A stretch of DNA of 64,000 nucleotides from Candidatus Sulfotelmatobacter sp. (GTDB lineage: Bacteria; Acidobacteriota; Terriglobia; Terriglobales; Acidobacteriaceae), in NCBI GenBank assembly GCA_036500765.1, contig DASYBM010000009.1:62001-126000 (forward strand), in the 5' to 3' direction. The translations under genes and the position numbers were made by a program. The notes beneath the pieces are model-generated. The model was given only the letters and a program-made list of their open reading frames with translations, did no database searches and was not told the DNA's origin. Shown piece by piece: positions 1 through 8,281 of this stretch (its first letter is position 1; the number at the start of each line of letters is the position of its first letter).

Positions 1-115
1 ATTGGGGAAAGCTTACCGAATGTAAGCGGAGGTTTTCAAGCGCGGATCGCAAACCGAGGTAACAATTCACGTACCTGCAATACACAAAACTGATAGCAGC
101 AACCCGGCGTGGCGC

Positions 116-1984
116 TCAGCCTTCGCCAAATTCCCGGTAGCGCTCCAGCACATCGCGCTCCGTGATGACACCTTCCAGTTGGCTCAAATCGGCGCGGCTG
201 ACTACCGGCATCAGCGGCCAACGATCCACGTAGCGGAGCGCCGTCTCCAGAGGATGATCGGGATGCAACTCTGGAATCTTCCGAATCGGTAATACCGAAC
301 CGAGTGCGGATTCTCCTTTGCCCTCACCGGCGAGGACGCGTAGTTGCTGCCGGGTCACGCTGTTCCATCCGGTCGGGCTCAGGCGAACCAGGAAGTCATT
401 CGCAGCCGATTGCTCCGCTTTCAGCAGCGCCTGGGCGACCGTCTCCTGCCCATCGAGTACGGGCCCTTCCGCCGGCCGCATGGCATCTTCCACGCGCAGG
501 ATGCCTTCTTCGCGCTGCTCCTCCATCGACGGCAACTCCAGGCCATCCTGCCGCGTGAGCAGATCGAAAATCGCAATCGGCTGAAGTCCGCGGGAAATCA
601 CATACGCGATCGTGTTGGCGAGAATCACCGGCACGATGATCGAATAATTTCCGCTCACCTCCAGCACCATGAATACCGAAGTCATCGGTGCGCGCAGAAA
701 TCCTGCGAACAGCACCCCCATCCCCACCAGCGCATAAGTCCCCGGCGAACCCGTCAGATGTGGCAAGACCGCATGTTCGGCTCCGCCCACCGCCGCGCCC
801 AGCATTGCCCCGATAAACAATGTTGGCGCGAACATCCCCCCCGGAGTTCCGCTGACGAACGAGAGCAGCGTGGCTACGATTTTCAGTCCGGCCAGCATCG
901 CCAGGAATTGCCAGGTAAAACGCCCATGCATGGCCTCATCCATCGCCTCGTAGCCTGCACCCATCACTTGGGGCGCGCCCAGCACCGCAATAATGCCAAT
1001 GAGCAATCCCGCCATCGCCGGCTGAAAATATTGCGTCCATAACGGCAGCGCTTTGAGACGCGGGCGGAACGTCGCGATGCCCGTCGAAAATAGAACCGAC
1101 GCCAGGCCTCCCACTACTCCCAGAATCGAGTATGCGATCAGCTCCGACGGACGTTCCAGTTGCACCGGGGGAATGCGAAACAAAGATTCCGATCCCAGAA
1201 ACCAACGCATCACGACGACGCTCGATACTGCCGACAGCACCACCGAGCCCAGGATTCCCGCGGTCCAGCGGCCAATCACCTCTTCAATCACAAACAGCAC
1301 CGCCGAGATCGGCGCATTGAACGCCGCCGCCAGCCCTGCCGCCGCGCCGACCGGAGCGATCAGCCGCATGCGGTCGCGTGACAACCGCATCTGCCGGCCC
1401 AGCACCGAAGCCAGGCACGCGCCGATCTGCAACGATGGATCTTCCGGACCCAACGAGTGCCCGGAGCCGATTGCCAGCGCCGCCGTGATGAACTTGCCCA
1501 CCGCCGTGCGCACCGGAATGTGTCCGTTATAGATGTAGAGCGCAGCTTTGGTTTGGTTGACTCCGCTGCCGCGCGTGCGCGGGAAGAAATGAATCACCAG
1601 CGCCGCGATCACCAGGCCTGCCAGCGTTGGCGCCAGCAGAAGACGCGAGGGCGAGAGCACCGCTCCCGATCCCAGCAGGTAAAGCCGGCACCAGCCAATC
1701 GCAAAACGGAAGCACACCACCGCCAGCCCGGAAAAAACTCCGATGAATACCGAGAGCACAAGGAAGAAGCGGTCTTCGCGAAAAACGCTCTGCAACAGAG
1801 CTTTCGGGGAATGCCCGTTCACCGTGAGGCCGTTCGCGGTCAAGTCATCCGTCGCCAGCCCGTTCGTCGTCAGGCCGTTCGCCTGGGCTTCCAGCGGGTG
1901 CGGACTTTCGATTGCGGCGCCGGATTGTGCGTTCGTGCGCAAGTCATTCGTCAGCAAGTCTTGGGCGTTCTTTTTCAAATCCAA
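116..1984 (-). CDS. ClC-family chloride transporter with C-terminal CBS domains
   Basis: Integral membrane protein of 622 residues that moves chloride, probably in exchange for protons. ClC signatures are visible: GSGVNQ near residue 139, GPEDP near 179 (the glutamate at the external gating position is kept), FNAPISAVLFVIEEV (internal proton glutamate kept) and GGMFAPTLFIG. Both glutamates favour an antiporter over a channel. A CBS pair fills about residues 505-620. The start is TTG, supported by GAGGG 8 nt upstream inside the end of the preceding TPR gene, so the two are translationally linked. The first 60 residues are a low-complexity tail of repeated NGL/TNG words, unusual for the family. 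Family call is sure; ion direction is inferred. Confidence 0.93.
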   Translation of the reverse strand: MDLKKNAQDLLTNDLRTNAQSGAAIESPHPLEAQANGLTTNGLATDDLTANGLTVNGHSPKALLQSVFREDRFFLVLSVFIGVFSGLAVVCFRFAIGWCRLYLLGSGAVLSPSRLLLAPTLAGLVIAALVIHFFPRTRGSGVNQTKAALYIYNGHIPVRTAVGKFITAALAIGSGHSLGPEDPSLQIGACLASVLGRQMRLSRDRMRLIAPVGAAAGLAAAFNAPISAVLFVIEEVIGRWTAGILGSVVLSAVSSVVVMRWFLGSESLFRIPPVQLERPSELIAYSILGVVGGLASVLFSTGIATFRPRLKALPLWTQYFQPAMAGLLIGIIAVLGAPQVMGAGYEAMDEAMHGRFTWQFLAMLAGLKIVATLLSFVSGTPGGMFAPTLFIGAMLGAAVGGAEHAVLPHLTGSPGTYALVGMGVLFAGFLRAPMTSVFMVLEVSGNYSIIVPVILANTIAYVISRGLQPIAIFDLLTRQDGLELPSMEEQREEGILRVEDAMRPAEGPVLDGQETVAQALLKAEQSAANDFLVRLSPTGWNSVTRQQLRVLAGEGKGESALGSVLPIRKIPELHPDHPLETALRYVDRWPLMPVVSRADLSQLEGVITERDVLERYREFGEG

Positions 1985-1985
1985 C

Positions 1986-3185
1986 TTAACTACCCTCGTG
2001 CAGTCTTGCGATCAACAGCAGCGCCAGATCGGTTCCCGCCGGAGTTCCACACATGGCGCTGGTTTGGCGCTCAATCTCAAACACCAGATTCATCGCCTGC
2101 TCGACCAAGTCGGGTTTCCGTTTGAGATTCAACTCCGATATCTCGGGCTTCATTTTGGCCCAGCTATCGGCGAGGCTCGTTTGCGCCGCAGTGGGCAGTG
2201 CCGAGCCGCGCATAAGACCGCAAGATTTGAGCCGTTCGCCTGCCGTAGAAAATGCCTCGACCACAATCCGGTCGCGCTGGGCCACGGAAAGTTGCCGCCG
2301 GAAAGGATCCATATGCAGAACGAGTTCCGTCGACTTGAGCAGATCGGCACTATGTTTGTCGCTGGGATTGGCCGCTACAGCGGCCTGTAGATAGCGCTGC
2401 GCCAGAGGATAACGTCCGAGTTGGAATGCGGCGAATCCCGCCCCCGCGAGCGCTGCGCGATCTTCGCCCTCCGCCTTCAGGCTGATGCGATATGCCGCCA
2501 GCGCATGCTCATAATCCCCCACCCGCAGAAACAAATCACCGATACGTTCCTGCTGCGCTGGATCTTCCCCCACATTCTCCTGCAACGCGATCAACTCCGG
2601 TTGCGCCTGTGCCTTGGCTCCCGTCGCCAATAGCAACTCGATCAACTCCAGCCGCGCATCGCGGCGTTTCGCTTCCTGATCGCTCGGCCAGGCGGCATAG
2701 ATCGCATTGTGGTAATAGCGGATCGCCTGCTGGATCTGCCCTTTTTGGGCGGCGATGCGCGCCAGGTCGAGATTCACAACCCCGTCTTCGGGCTGACGGT
2801 CCCATAGGTTGAGCAGGTAGGTCGAGGCTTCGCCGGTCCGCTTCAGGCCGATCAGGGCCTCGGCCAGATGGCGCTCATAATCGTAGTTGTCGCGGGAATA
2901 CAGCAGCGCCGAGCGAAATTCCATGACTGCGGCATCATATCGGCCCGCGCTCAGGTCCCCGAGCCCACGGTTGAACCATCGGCTTCCCAGAGACTCTCGC
3001 TGCGCTTGATAAGCCCGCGATAGTCCGCTCACGCCCACGAAGAAAAGGATCGCGAGCAGCGCCAACAGCGTCAATATCACCGGCCGCTGCCGCAGATACA
3101 GCCGAACGTCTTTCGCCACTCGGTTCGATAAACCGGCGCCGATATTTTCTGCCTTCGCTTCTACCATCCCAGCATCCCCAACCAT
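1986..3185 (-). CDS. Membrane-anchored TPR-repeat protein
   Basis: A 399-residue protein with a short cytoplasmic N-terminus, one membrane segment near residues 36-56 (VILTLLALLAILFFVGVSGL), then a run of TPR helices (for example RWFNRGLGDLSAGRYDAAVM). Most of the chain should face the periplasm. TPRs bind other proteins; no catalytic motif is seen. It sits between two ClC genes: its ATG directly abuts the TAA stop of the upstream ClC gene, and its own stop precedes the next ClC start by one base, so all three are one operon. A scaffold or assembly role for the transporters is an inference from this context only. Confidence 0.8.
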   Translation of the reverse strand: MVGDAGMVEAKAENIGAGLSNRVAKDVRLYLRQRPVILTLLALLAILFFVGVSGLSRAYQAQRESLGSRWFNRGLGDLSAGRYDAAVMEFRSALLYSRDNYDYERHLAEALIGLKRTGEASTYLLNLWDRQPEDGVVNLDLARIAAQKGQIQQAIRYYHNAIYAAWPSDQEAKRRDARLELIELLLATGAKAQAQPELIALQENVGEDPAQQERIGDLFLRVGDYEHALAAYRISLKAEGEDRAALAGAGFAAFQLGRYPLAQRYLQAAVAANPSDKHSADLLKSTELVLHMDPFRRQLSVAQRDRIVVEAFSTAGERLKSCGLMRGSALPTAAQTSLADSWAKMKPEISELNLKRKPDLVEQAMNLVFEIERQTSAMCGTPAGTDLALLLIARLHEGS

Positions 3186-5015
3186 TTATCGAAACTCATG
3201 ACTGACTCGAGACCTTGGGACCGGAAGCCATCCTGGCTCGCGCACATGCTCGGCATGAAAACGCAACAAGCGCGCGGCCAGAATCGAAGCTCGGCCCACA
3301 TAGCCCAACACTTTGCGTTCGTCGGCACGATCGACCACCGGAAGCCGCCCGATGTCGAAGCGCAAAAGTTTGGCCGCCGCCTCTGATACCAGTTCATCCG
3401 GATAGGTCACCACAAGAAGAGTTTTGCCCGCTTCCTGCACCGTCATCGCGCCTGAAGGATCCTGGTGGAGCGCGCGCAAAATATCTCCCCGAGTGATGAT
3501 GCCCGCAAGTTTGGCGGAGTCGTCGACGATGAGCAGAGCTTCATGTCGGGCCACGGCCGGATCACGCCGCGCAATCCGCTCCGCCAGGGTTCCTACCTTC
3601 GTATCCGCCGCAATCGTAGGAGCATCTTTTTCCATCGTTTCGCTCACCCTCGCCTGGGTCAGCGCATCGGCTTCGTAATCCTGATGCACCCGCAGTCCTC
3701 GGCGCGCCAGCTTTTCGGTCATGATCGAACTCGTCGGCATGAACAGCATGGCGACACCGTCCGCGATCACGGCGACCAGCATCAGCGGCAGCACCGAGTT
3801 GTAGTCCCGCGTAATCTCAAATGCGAAAATAATGAAGGAGAACGTGGCCCGCGAAGCCGCCCCAAACACCGCTCCCATCGCCACCAGGGCAAACGCTCCC
3901 GGGGAAAGATGCGCCGCCGGATACACATGATTCGTTACCATCGCGAACAGGCCGCCCATGGCCGCGCTCCACATAAATGTTGGAGCCAGCAGCCCGCCCG
4001 ACGTTCCCGATCCCAGTGAAATCACCAGCGCCGCGAACTTCGCAAACATCACTACCAGCAGAACTTTCCATGCCAGACTCCCGTTGAGAATGTCTCCGAT
4101 CGTGTCATACCCCACGCCGAAAACCCGTGGCACATAAAAACCAATGACGCCAAGTGCCAGCGCTCCGATCGCCGGCCACCACAATTCATCGAAGGGAAGC
4201 TTCTCGAACGAATCCTCCACCCAGTAAAGTGCCTTGCTCAGTCCAACGGCCGCTAACCCGCAGATCGGCCCGAGCAGCAGGTAGAACGGCAAAGCGTGCG
4301 GAATCCCGAAATCCAGACTTTTCCCCGAAGACTCTCCGACTGAGAACATGGGTCCGGCGCCCAGCAGTTGCATGTGGACCGCCGTCGCCAGCGTGCTCGC
4401 AATCACCAGCGGAATGAACGACCGCGACTTAAATTCGAAGAGCAGCAACTCAATCGCGAGAATGACCCCGGCGATCGGCGTGTTGAAGGTGGCAGACATT
4501 CCTGCCGCCGCGCCGCAAGCCAGCAGCACTTTCCGCTCCACCGCCGTGGTGTGCAGCAACTGCCCCACCAGCGACCCGATCGCCCCTCCAGTTTGAATGA
4601 TTGGACCTTCCGCGCCGAACGGTCCGCCGGTTCCGATCGCGATCGCCGCCGAGATCGGTTTGAGAATCGCCACTTTCGGCTCGATGCGGCTGCGGTTGGT
4701 CAATACCGCTTCCATCGCTTCCGGAATTCCGTGTCCCTTGATCTTGGACGAGCCGTACTTCGCCATTACGCCCACGATCAGCCCGCCCACCACCGGAACC
4801 AGAATCACCCACGCTCCCAGTTGATGTGAGCCCACGCTCCTGAAAGTTGTCGACCAGTGATGAAAGAAAAACAGATTGGTGAACAGCCCGATCAGCTTGT
4901 AGAGCGCGTAAGCTACCAGGCCGGCCACGAGCCCGATGGCCGCCGCCAGAAAAGAAACCAGCACGATGCGAAACTGCGCCGGCATCGAGTTCGACGGGTT
5001 GGTTGCGTCTGTCAT
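3186..5015 (-). CDS. ClC-family chloride transporter with CBS pair
   Basis: Second ClC transporter, 609 residues from the ATG chosen here. Motifs are canonical: GHGIPE near residue 94, GAEGPII near 134 (gating glutamate present), FNTPIAGVILAIE and GGLLAPTF. A CBS pair covers roughly the last 130 residues (KDAPTIAADTKVG, then LLVVTYPDELVSEAA), a probable nucleotide-sensing module. A GTG at 5051 would add 12 residues, but the ATG at 5015 begins a normal N-terminal tail and suits the family. It is first in the ClC-TPR-ClC operon. It differs clearly from the other ClC copy, so this is not a recent duplication. Confidence 0.92.
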   Translation of the reverse strand: MTDATNPSNSMPAQFRIVLVSFLAAAIGLVAGLVAYALYKLIGLFTNLFFFHHWSTTFRSVGSHQLGAWVILVPVVGGLIVGVMAKYGSSKIKGHGIPEAMEAVLTNRSRIEPKVAILKPISAAIAIGTGGPFGAEGPIIQTGGAIGSLVGQLLHTTAVERKVLLACGAAAGMSATFNTPIAGVILAIELLLFEFKSRSFIPLVIASTLATAVHMQLLGAGPMFSVGESSGKSLDFGIPHALPFYLLLGPICGLAAVGLSKALYWVEDSFEKLPFDELWWPAIGALALGVIGFYVPRVFGVGYDTIGDILNGSLAWKVLLVVMFAKFAALVISLGSGTSGGLLAPTFMWSAAMGGLFAMVTNHVYPAAHLSPGAFALVAMGAVFGAASRATFSFIIFAFEITRDYNSVLPLMLVAVIADGVAMLFMPTSSIMTEKLARRGLRVHQDYEADALTQARVSETMEKDAPTIAADTKVGTLAERIARRDPAVARHEALLIVDDSAKLAGIITRGDILRALHQDPSGAMTVQEAGKTLLVVTYPDELVSEAAAKLLRFDIGRLPVVDRADERKVLGYVGRASILAARLLRFHAEHVREPGWLPVPRSRVSHEFR

Positions 5016-5082
5016 ATTTTTATCTTCACTTTTTGGTGCGCAGCGCCGCACCGCGGTAAGCCCTGGTGCTCGAAAACGGGGT

Positions 5083-5547
5083 TCAGACCCTGAAGGACTT
5101 CGACTCTACGCTCCGCGCCGACCCTTTCCGCCTTTCCTTCTTCGGCATCAGCCGCAGCAGCGCTCCCACCAGGCCGGGGGCCGAGTTCCGCAACTCGTTA
5201 TGATGATGCAGCGCGAGTTCCGCCAGCACCCGCTCGCCCTTGGGCGTAAGTTCCAGCAATACCTCGCGCCGGTCGCCCTCCGACCGCTCCCGCCGCACGT
5301 ACTCTCCGCGTTCCAGCCGATTGACCAACTCCACCGCGCTATGATGCTGGATGTGCATGCGGTCGGCTAGTTCCCGAATCCGGGGCCGAACTCCCGCCGG
5401 CATTCCTTTGATCGCCAGCATGAGCTGGTATTGGCCCCGTTCCAGCCCGGCCGCTTGCACCGCCAGCTCGCTGAAGTGAAGGAATTTTCGAATTTGGAAT
5501 CGAAATTCGGCCAGTGCCTGATAGTCGGACAGGGTGAGCTTCTTCAT
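5083..5547 (-). CDS. MarR-family transcriptional regulator
   Basis: A 154-residue winged-helix regulator of the MarR type. The dimerisation helix is at the N-terminus, the recognition region reads RIRELADRMHIQHHSAVELV, and the wing RRERSEGDRREVLLELTPKG carries the family's DxR signature. MarR proteins bind palindromic operators as dimers and usually repress their own gene. Two 17-19 bp inverted repeats lie 10 and 38 bp before the start codon, in line with autoregulation. The basic C-terminal tail (KKERRKGSAR) is unusual. It ends just upstream of the ClC operon on the same strand and could control it, but no ligand can be named. Confidence 0.88.
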   Translation of the reverse strand: MKKLTLSDYQALAEFRFQIRKFLHFSELAVQAAGLERGQYQLMLAIKGMPAGVRPRIRELADRMHIQHHSAVELVNRLERGEYVRRERSEGDRREVLLELTPKGERVLAELALHHHNELRNSAPGLVGALLRLMPKKERRKGSARSVESKSFRV

Positions 5548-5556
5548 GCGGGATGT

Positions 5557-5603
5557 CTATCGTGCCGCGATAGTCTGGAACTATTATATCGTAGGGCGAT
5601 ATA
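5557..5603. promoter_or_regulatory. Twin palindromic operators upstream of the MarR gene
   Basis: Two perfect inverted repeats with the same 5-bp spacer: CTATCG/CGATAG at 5557-5573 and TATATCG/CGATATA at 5585-5603. Their centres are 29 bp apart. Both share the half-site TATCG and lie immediately upstream of the MarR start codon, as expected for an autoregulatory operator pair. The purB gene starts on the other side, so it could also be affected. Function is inferred. Confidence 0.65.
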
Positions 5604-5756
5604 TGAGCGAGCTCGGCTGCTCTCCTCAGCGATCCTCCGTGTCCTCCGTGGTGAAGAAGTTTAGCCGGCGGCGCATCGGCGCCTGCTCTAGCCTCCATCC
5701 CAGGCCTCCGTATAGAATCCTTAGTCCGCAATTCCGCCGCACGCACAGGAGTGCCA

Positions 5757-7082
5757 GTGATCCCGCGCTACACCCGCCCGGAGATGGCCCGCATCTGGAG
5801 CGACGAAAACCGCTTCCGCACCTGGCTGGCCGTTGAAGTCGCCGCCACCGAGACGCTCGCCGCAGTCGGCCTCGTCCCCAGGGACGCCGCCCGCGCCATT
5901 CGCGAGCGCGCCGACTTCCGCGTCGAGCGCATTCACCAGATCGAAGCCGAAGTGCGCCACGACGTTATCGCCTTCACCACCGCCGTCGCAGAAATCGTCG
6001 GCCCACACGCCCGTTGGTTTCACTACGGCCTGACCTCCAACGATGTCGTCGATACCGCGCAGGCTCTGCTGATTCGACAAGCTTCCGATGTTATAAAAAA
6101 AGACCTCGCACATCTGGCCGAAGTCCTGGAGCGCCGCGCCTGGGAGTTCAAAGACACGGCCATGGTCGGCCGCACCCACGGCATCCACGCCGAGCCCATC
6201 ACCTTCGGCTTCAAGATCGCCAACTGGTATTCCGAGACGCAGCGTAACCTCGCGCGCTTCCTCGCCGCTGCCGAAGACATGCGCGTAGGAAAATTCTCCG
6301 GAGCGGTCGGAATCTTCGCCCACCTCACACCGGAACTCGAAGAGAAAATCTGCGCCCGCCTGGGACTGAGACCGGCCGCCGTTTCTTCGCAGGTCATCCA
6401 GCGCGACCGTCACGCCCACTATCTGGGAACCCTCGCCGTAATAGCCTCCACGCTCGACAAGATCGCCACCGAAATTCGCCACCTTCAGCGCACCGAAGTC
6501 CGCGAGGCGGAGGAGTTCTTCAGCGAAAAGCAAAAGGGATCGTCAGCCATGCCGCATAAGCGCAATCCCGTGACCAGCGAGCAGATCAGCGGCCTCGCCC
6601 GCGTCGTCCGCAGCAACGCGCAGGCCGGATACGAAAACGTTGCCCTCTGGCACGAACGCGACATCTCGCACTCCTCCGCCGAGCGCATCATCCTGCCCGA
6701 CTCGACCACGCTCGTCGACTATCTCCTTACCAAAACGGCCAACCTGATCGACACCATGTTCGTCTATCCCGAACGCATGCGCGCCAATCTCGACAGCACG
6801 CGCGGCCTTATCTTCAGCGGGCAGTTGCTGCTCGACCTGGTCGAGCACGGCGTGAGCCGCGAAGACGCCTACCGCCTGGTGCAATCCCACGCCATGCGCG
6901 CCTGGAAAGAGAACTTGGACTTCCATGAACTCGTCCTCGCCGACAAAGAAATCACCGCCAAAATTCCGCGCCGGCAAATCGAACGCGCCTTCAACCTGCA
7001 ACGCCAACTGAAAAATGTTGATAAGATTTTCGTCCGCGTCTTCGGCAAGAAGACGTCTTCTGCGAGAAAGAAAAAGAAATAA
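5757..7082 (+). CDS. purB: Adenylosuccinate lyase
   Basis: Purine biosynthesis enzyme that splits SAICAR and adenylosuccinate, releasing fumarate. The 441-residue protein has the fumarase/aspartase superfamily marks: the TSND region (HYGLTSNDVVDTA), GRTHGIHAEPITFG with the catalytic histidine, and the signature SSAMPHKRNP with the mobile-loop serines. Length is normal for the short bacterial form. I take GTG at 5757 as the start, since AGGAG lies 5 nt upstream and the product then begins VIPRYTRPEM, like known PurB N-termini; a GTG at 5751 sits right on the ribosome site. A -10-like TATAGAAT at 5711-5718 is a plausible promoter. No other pur gene is nearby. Confidence 0.96.
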   Translation: MIPRYTRPEMARIWSDENRFRTWLAVEVAATETLAAVGLVPRDAARAIRERADFRVERIHQIEAEVRHDVIAFTTAVAEIVGPHARWFHYGLTSNDVVDTAQALLIRQASDVIKKDLAHLAEVLERRAWEFKDTAMVGRTHGIHAEPITFGFKIANWYSETQRNLARFLAAAEDMRVGKFSGAVGIFAHLTPELEEKICARLGLRPAAVSSQVIQRDRHAHYLGTLAVIASTLDKIATEIRHLQRTEVREAEEFFSEKQKGSSAMPHKRNPVTSEQISGLARVVRSNAQAGYENVALWHERDISHSSAERIILPDSTTLVDYLLTKTANLIDTMFVYPERMRANLDSTRGLIFSGQLLLDLVEHGVSREDAYRLVQSHAMRAWKENLDFHELVLADKEITAKIPRRQIERAFNLQRQLKNVDKIFVRVFGKKTSSARKKKK

Positions 7083-7181
7083 AAGCGGGTGCCCCACTTG
7101 TCGCTTTCAGTTGAGAGAAGTGGATTTTACCCTGGGCACTCATCACTTCGTTCGGACGGATGAGGCGTCCGCCTCTCCACA
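7083..7181. repeat. Composite dispersed-repeat stretch between purB and the kelch gene
   Basis: The 99 bp between the convergent genes hold nested short inverted repeats (CCACTT at 7094-7099 with AAGTGG at 7118-7123, inside GTGCCC at 7089-7094 with GGGCAC at 7134-7139), then a weak GGACG/CGTCC pair (7154-7158, 7166-7170) resembling the REP-like family found elsewhere. No T-run makes it a clear terminator. Confidence 0.5.
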
Positions 7182-8222
7182 CTACTTCTTCTGCAATGCC
7201 AGCACGCGCGCCGAGATCGCTCCATTTTTCAGCATCCCGCCAATAATCAGCGGGCCCAGCGGCGTCGACACGATTCCCCGGCCGTCGGTGCGGACGTCAA
7301 ACGTGTCCTCTGAGATCGTCTCCCACTTGCCTCCGTGCAATTCAAACGCAAACGTCACCGGGGAAAGCTCCGCCAGTTTGCCGTCATAGTCCAGGCCCTT
7401 AAAGTTGTGCACAGTGGCCGTGCCTCCCGAGAACAGAATCCTGTGCTCGTGTTCCCAGGCGCCGGCAACGATGCCGAACCGCCCCGGTCCGGGATGCGCC
7501 GAAATTTTGCTCCACGCAATTTTGTTCGGATCTTTCTTTTCGATCTTTCCTATCCAGCATTCGTCCGACACCACGTAGCGGTTTCCCCCGGCAGGATCTT
7601 TCTTCGCGCCATCGACATAAACGATGGCGTCATCGATCAAACCGCCGGCATGACCAAAAACCGCACTGCCCGGAAGCGGCGTCGCCTGGCTCCAGGTATT
7701 CTTCTCGACGTCGTAGGCCTGTACGTTATTCACCGGCCCGTTCTTCGACCGTCCGCCGACCAGATAAATATAGCGGTCGTGATTCAGACCGATGACCGCG
7801 TTGTCCACGGGCACCGGTATATCGGCGGCGCGATACCAACGTTGCTCTTGGGGCAGGAAGGAGTTCACGTCGGCTACGGTGATTTCATTTCCCTGCGCGT
7901 CCACGACATAACCGCCGAATACGAAAATCTGGCCGCGGGCGCCGATCGCCGACGCGCCCAAGCGGCCGGCCACTCCGGGCACGGGCCGGCCTTCAGTCCA
8001 CTTCCCCGACTTGAAGCGGAGCAGGTACATCTTGTTGGTAATGTCATCCCAGGTCTTCTTGGGGCCGACTCCCATCATCGAATAGACTTCGATTCCATTC
8101 TTCAGCGATGCCACGGCATTGCTCGAAACTGCGACCGGCATCGGAGGAAATTTCGGTTGATCGGCCGCCAGGAGGAATACGGCGCACAGCACCAGCAAGA
8201 AGAAGACAGAAAGTTTTTTCAT
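7182..8222 (-). CDS. Exported kelch-repeat beta-propeller protein
   Basis: A 346-residue protein with a signal peptide (about residues 1-19, ending AFLLAA-like in VFLLAADQP) and repeated kelch blades such as GQIFVFGGYV, DRYIYLVGGRSKNGPVNNV and APLGPL-type strands near the end (STPLGPLIIGGM). Kelch propellers usually bind carbohydrate or protein; no galactose-oxidase copper ligands are evident, so I assign no enzymatic role. The protein is probably periplasmic. No Shine-Dalgarno sequence precedes the ATG; instead TAATAT lies 7 nt upstream, suggesting a leaderless transcript. It converges on purB and follows the kinase gene on the same strand. Confidence 0.8.
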   Translation of the reverse strand: MKKLSVFFLLVLCAVFLLAADQPKFPPMPVAVSSNAVASLKNGIEVYSMMGVGPKKTWDDITNKMYLLRFKSGKWTEGRPVPGVAGRLGASAIGARGQIFVFGGYVVDAQGNEITVADVNSFLPQEQRWYRAADIPVPVDNAVIGLNHDRYIYLVGGRSKNGPVNNVQAYDVEKNTWSQATPLPGSAVFGHAGGLIDDAIVYVDGAKKDPAGGNRYVVSDECWIGKIEKKDPNKIAWSKISAHPGPGRFGIVAGAWEHEHRILFSGGTATVHNFKGLDYDGKLAELSPVTFAFELHGGKWETISEDTFDVRTDGRGIVSTPLGPLIIGGMLKNGAISARVLALQKK

Positions 8223-8229
8223 TGCTGAA

Positions 8230-8235
8230 ATATTA
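8230..8235 (-). promoter_or_regulatory. -10-like hexamer 7 nt before the kelch gene start
   Basis: TAATAT on the minus strand ends 7 nt before the ATG at 8222. No ribosome binding site is present. No good -35 box is seen, so this rests on position and hexamer alone. Confidence 0.35.
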
Positions 8236-8281
8236 CGTCTTGGGCGAAAAAAAAGAACTAGCCAACTTCCCTGGGCGCACT

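Noticed and set aside
344-1042. Long plus-strand frames opposite the first ClC gene and similar antisense frames elsewhere (for example 26906-28258)
   Set aside because: They are GC-driven shadows with arginine-rich, motif-free translations, opposite well-supported genes.
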